64,000 nucleotides of DNA from Adenophora triphylla var. japonica. Lineage: Eukaryota; Streptophyta; Magnoliopsida; Asterales; Campanulaceae. The translations under genes were made by a program, and so were the position numbers. The notes beneath the pieces were generated by a model that was not told the DNA's origin, did no database searches, and saw only the letters and a program-made list of their open reading frames with translations. The stretch covers positions 124,001 through 188,000 of the forward strand of contig JAFEMH010000523.1 in the NCBI GenBank assembly GCA_022495995.1. The letters run 5' to 3'. This document shows positions 60,219 through 64,000 of the stretch, piece by piece (positions within the stretch are counted from its first letter, which is position 1; each line of letters starts with the position of its first letter).

Positions 60219-60493
60219 CTCCCTCCGTCCCATGATAATAAGGAAAATTTCCTTTTTGGGCGTCCCACAATAATATATAACTTTCCTAAAATGGAAAGGA
60301 ATCTTTACTATTCCCTCCACTCATTCTCTCTCCTACATTATTTTAATACTCACATCACCATTATAATTTACTATTCTCTCCACTCATTCTCTCTCCTATT
60401 TTATTTCCACACTCACAACACTTTCAATATAATATTTCCTCCTTAATTTTTCTCGAAAACCCAAAAGTCCCTAAAATTGTGGGACGGAGGGAG
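60219..60493. mobile_element. Stowaway-like MITE
   Basis: CTCCCTCCGTCCCATGATAA ... TGGGACGGAGGGAG between TA dinucleotides (60217-60218, 60494-60495), inserted in repeat unit 2. Confidence 0.9.
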
Positions 60494-60733
60494 TAATTAA
60501 CAAATTTATATTTAAAAACGAGAATTATTTTTCTTTGTCGAAATCAAATGAAATAAGTCTCTATTTAAAGAGAAAAAAAATAATGAATTTTGGTGTAATA
60601 AAAAAAACAAAATTAATTTATATTAAATTAATTTTTTTATCTTGACACATGGCAACACACGGCCGGCCAAGGCAAAGCCGACCATTGATTATGCCACGAA
60701 CGAATCATGCATGCTTGGCTTAGCTTCATCCTA

Positions 60734-60876
60734 ATTATATAACCAAGGCAACTCATCTTACTTTGGTTTTTTTTCCATGTGGGATAAAGGCCAAGGCCAA
60801 GGCCGGTCAAGGCGAAGGCAGATTTCCCACATCAGAAGAAAACGAATCAAAAATGGTCTTGACCTTGGTATATAAT
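60734..60876. promoter_or_regulatory. Bidirectional snRNA-type promoter motif, copy 3
   Basis: Minus strand: TCCCACATGG (60775-60784), 32 nt, TTATATAAT (60742-60734). Plus strand: TTCCCACATCA (60824-60834), 34 nt, TATATAAT (60869-60876). The GC-rich core is shorter here than in copies 1 and 2, but the spacings are unchanged. Confidence 0.55.
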
Positions 60877-61083
60877 GAGGCTTCAAGTTCAAGGTATGTG
60901 TAATCATATTTATATACATACTATATAGTTATTAATATTAAATATACATATATAATGTTAAATATAAAATATGCATATATAATTATTAATATTAAATATA
61001 TATTCAACATCATTCCAACTCATCATTCTATACCCCATCACTTTTATTTTATTTTATATTCTTTATTTTTATGATTAGTAAAA

Positions 61084-61201
<118 letters not shown>

Positions 61202-61439
61202 CATTTATAATTAAAAATAAATACTTCACACTTATTTAATTTTTTACTAAAAAGACCATGAAAAATAAAAAAACCAAAAATAACAAAAAAAAAACTAATG
61301 CATTCACGCGCCTCTTTAGGCCCGTGTAATTTACGGCTCTCATAATTTTAACCAATAAAAAAATAAGAAACAAAATAAACCATTTACTATCCACTTTATT
61401 TGGGTAATTGTTAATAAAAGTAATTATACTTTATTTACT

Positions 61440-62875
61440 ATGATTCAATTTTTTAAAATAAAATAAATAAATTGTTTGATGTATCGAACTAAAATAAACT
61501 CAATAACCATATTATCCCTTCCAACTCATTATACTATACCCACTCACTTTTATAGTATTTTATATTATTTATTTTTGTAATTAGTAAAATTAATATTATT
61601 ATCATTATCATTTATAATTTTAAAAAATACTTCACACCTAAATAATTTTGACAAAAATATATTGACAATTTAAAAAGGATAATTAAGAAATTTATATTTA
61701 AAAAAAGATTTTTTTTCTGTGTCCAAATCAAATGAAAATAGTCTCTATTTAAAGAGAAATTTATTTTATGAATTTGGGTGTAATTTTTTTTTTAAAAAAA
61801 TTAATTTATTATAAAAGAATTTTGGTAAAAGAAATGGGTAAAAACAAAAAAACCAAAATCCTACAGCCAAACACGTGTCCAAACCAAATAAGGAAAAAAA
61901 AAGAAAAATTCATCTGCCTTCACGCGCCATTGTCGGTGCTTGACGTACCGGCGCCAAGAAAATGTCCAAAACGCCCTTGAACAAACGGACGACATGTGTC
62001 CTCATTTCCAAAAAAAAAAAAATTAAAGAAAATATACGCCAATCATAAATCGCCACATATCTTTTCAGCCGGATTTTTTGCCATTTTGTCAAGGCGTGAA
62101 TGACGAAATTGCCCCTGAATCCCCCTTTAAATACCACAACCTTGTTATTATATATAGATAGATAACCATATATACTTTATATATACACAATGATTTTGTT
62201 TATACATATTCAACACCATTTCAACTTATCATCCTATATCCCATCACTTTTATTTTATTTTATATTCTTTATTTTTTTATTAGTAAAATTATTATTATTA
62301 TCATTTATAATAAAAAAAATATTTCACACTTAATTAATTTTCACTGAAAAAAAATAGAAAACTTAGTAAAGGATAATAAAGAAATTTATATTTAAAAAAG
62401 AGGAATTTTTTCTATGTTCAAATCAAATGAAAGAAGTCTCTATTTAAAGAGAAAAAAAAATAATGATTTTTGGTGTAAAAAAAAATTTAAAAAAAATTAA
62501 TTTAATATATAATAATTGAGGTTAAAGAAAGAGGATTAAATTTTATTTTTTGAAAACCAGCTACCCAATCGTCTTTCGCCACGTGTCCAAAACAAAAAAA
62601 ATTAAAAAAAAAAGGGAAAATGATGGAATAACGCGGCGTTGTCGGCGCGTGCGACACACGCGCCATTGAAATGACGTAACTACCCTTTATTAAAAGGACA
62701 ACACGTGTCCAATTTGGTTAAAAAAAAAAAAAATTTTTTTTTGGGCTAATAAGAGACTGCCACGTATATTTTGAGGCTTGTTTTTTGCATTTTTGCCACG
62801 ATGTGAATTGTCTAAAATGCCCTTCAATGGCCAAAAAATTACCACAACCTTGTTATTATACATAGATAGATACTA
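61440..62875. repeat. Two short repeats with shared 3' tail
   Basis: Two related segments end in TACCACAACCTTGTTATTAT ATATAGATAGATA (62129-62163) and nearly the same tail at 62840-62872. Each contains an ACACGTGTCCAA motif (near 61871 and 62703), CACGCGCC and a GTGAATTG/GTGAATGAC ... AAATTGCCC(CT) segment. Non-coding; class uncertain, possibly RTE-like or SINE-like. Confidence 0.5.
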
Positions 62876-63131
62876 CCCTCCGTCCCACATGAGTGTGGAT
62901 TTTTGGTCAACTTATAAATACTTTGACCAATAATTTAAATAAATAATAATGATCCTAATAAAAATTCAAAAAATGTTATTGTTAATATTATTAAGCGTGA
63001 TACAATAACAAATTTTTAAATTTTATTAGAATCATTATTATTTATTTAAATTATTGGTTAAAGTATTTGTAAGTTGATCAAAAATTCACACTCATTGACC
63101 AAAAATTCACACTCATGTGGGACGGAGGGAG
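62876..63131. mobile_element. Stowaway-like MITE, long hairpin
   Basis: CCCTCCGTCCCACATGAGTG ... CTCATGTGGGACGGAGGGAG, TA on both sides; same subfamily as 30622-30858 (shared AATAATAATGATCCTAATAA core). Confidence 0.9.
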
Positions 63132-63133
63132 TA

Positions 63134-63620
63134 AACTGACCTCCTTGTAACTAACACTGATTGTACCAGTTTAATGCTAGTGGTAATGTTTTTGAGTGTT
63201 AGATAGATATACTAGTAGACCTTATAACTAACATTGGCTATATCAATTTAATGTCAATAATAGTATTTTTGAGTGTTAGCTATATGAAATTATAATCCTT
63301 ATAACTAACAAACATTGATAGTATTTTTCAATGCCAAATACATGTTCTGACATTTGCAACACTGTGCACCTAGGGTTTTTTTTTTTTTTTAGCTTTTTTA
63401 ATCAAACTATTTTTCACTCTATAAATACAACTATACTCTTTCCGTTTTACTAAAAATACACTTTGTTTAATTACGGGAATCAAACTTTTGTTTTTGGACA
63501 TGAGGATTAAGGGTAAGTGAATAATTTTTGTTAGTAAGTGTGTCTCGTTGAATAAAATATTAAAATATCATCATTTTAAAAAAGTGTAATTTTAATGATA
63601 CACCAAAAAAGTTAAAAAGT
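63134..63620. other. Unannotated AT-rich spacer
   Basis: Nothing recognised apart from repeated AACTAACA(T)TG phrases at 63145-63310 and a poly-T run near 63380. Confidence 0.4.
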
Positions 63621-63621
63621 A

Positions 63622-63879
63622 TTCCCTCCGTCCCAGACCAAGAGTCTTACTTTTCCTTTTGGTTCGTTCCAGACCAAAAGTCCCATTCCATAAATGAAAA
63701 TATGTGAACAGTATTTCGGACATTTATACGCTCATAATGTTTATATATTTACAAAAAAATCATTCATTATACGCTTATAATTTTAACATATTTACAAAAA
63801 AACCAATCATTAACTTACTATTCTTCTCACTCATTCTCTCTCCTACAAAAAAAAAAAAAAATCATTCATTAACTTACTA
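63622..63879. mobile_element. Stowaway-like MITE, partial
   Basis: TTCCCTCCGTCCCAGACCAAG start; its right end is replaced or abutted by the next element. Confidence 0.65.
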
Positions 63880-64000
63880 CTCCCTCCGACCCAGCCGAAG
63901 CTTCCCATTTTGCCATTTTGGATGTCCCGTTAAAAGCTTCCACTTTTCTTTTTTGGCAAAGAATCTTTACTATTTCCTCCACTCATTCTCTCTCCTAATT
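63880..64000. mobile_element. Stowaway-like MITE, cut by window end
   Basis: CTCCCTCCGACCCAGCC start after TA; continues past 64000. Confidence 0.75.

Overview
This is nuclear DNA of a flowering plant, almost certainly a eudicot. The evidence is spliced genes with GT-AG introns, TTTAGGG-type telomeric repeats, Stowaway MITEs, a Cassandra TRIM with a 5S-like LTR, an Au-like SINE, plant LINE ORF1 (DUF4283), CACTA and Mutator-like elements, and captured pieces of plant-specific families (FHY3, GRAS). I cannot fix the species. Only one conventional host gene looks intact: a nine-exon minus-strand gene at 7714-11447 for a proline-rich protein like Arabidopsis At4g04980 (828 codons plus stop, every splice phase consistent). 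Nearly everything else is transposable elements inserted into one another.

Layout. 1-5202: right arm of a CACTA-like element made of telomere-derived satellite, interrupted by a LINE remnant, ending in a CCGTCG array. 5203-7175: decayed Ty3/gypsy integrase and LTR. 7714-11447: the host gene. 12166-27039: CACTA element A, which holds a 10.9-kb Mutator-like element (12759-23655) with four genes: a plant-mobile-domain gene, a 'putative plant transposon protein' gene, an HROB-type OB-fold gene and a MURA transposase. 27421-47573: one copia element (TSD CTTCC) that has received CACTA B (28132-34988, TSD GTG), CACTA C (36402-42151, TSD TTC) and a Cassandra TRIM (42841-46273, TSD GTTAA). 47874-48544: solo LTR. 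49041-51544: gag-only LTR element (TR-GAG type). 51678-52447: hAT-like element carrying a GRAS fragment. 52448-56105: minisatellites and small elements. 56105-62160: about three tandem ~1.5-kb units, each with a bidirectional snRNA-type promoter motif. 62160-64000: Stowaway elements and short repeats.

How it fits together. About 36 kb between the gene's 5' side and 48.5 kb is nested insertion; the uninterrupted ancestral sequence there is under 2 kb. The three CACTA elements share one plan (CCGTCG arms, AT tract, a low-complexity gene-like middle, AT-rich DNA, usually telomere-derived satellite near one arm) but different middles. In B the middle is a piece of FHY3 joined to a piece of a leucine-rich-repeat receptor kinase. 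In the Mutator-like element each of the four genes has the same kind of palindrome cluster upstream (GCGATCGC plus ATCCGG...CCGGAT), which looks like a shared control module and is the best candidate here for an undescribed system.
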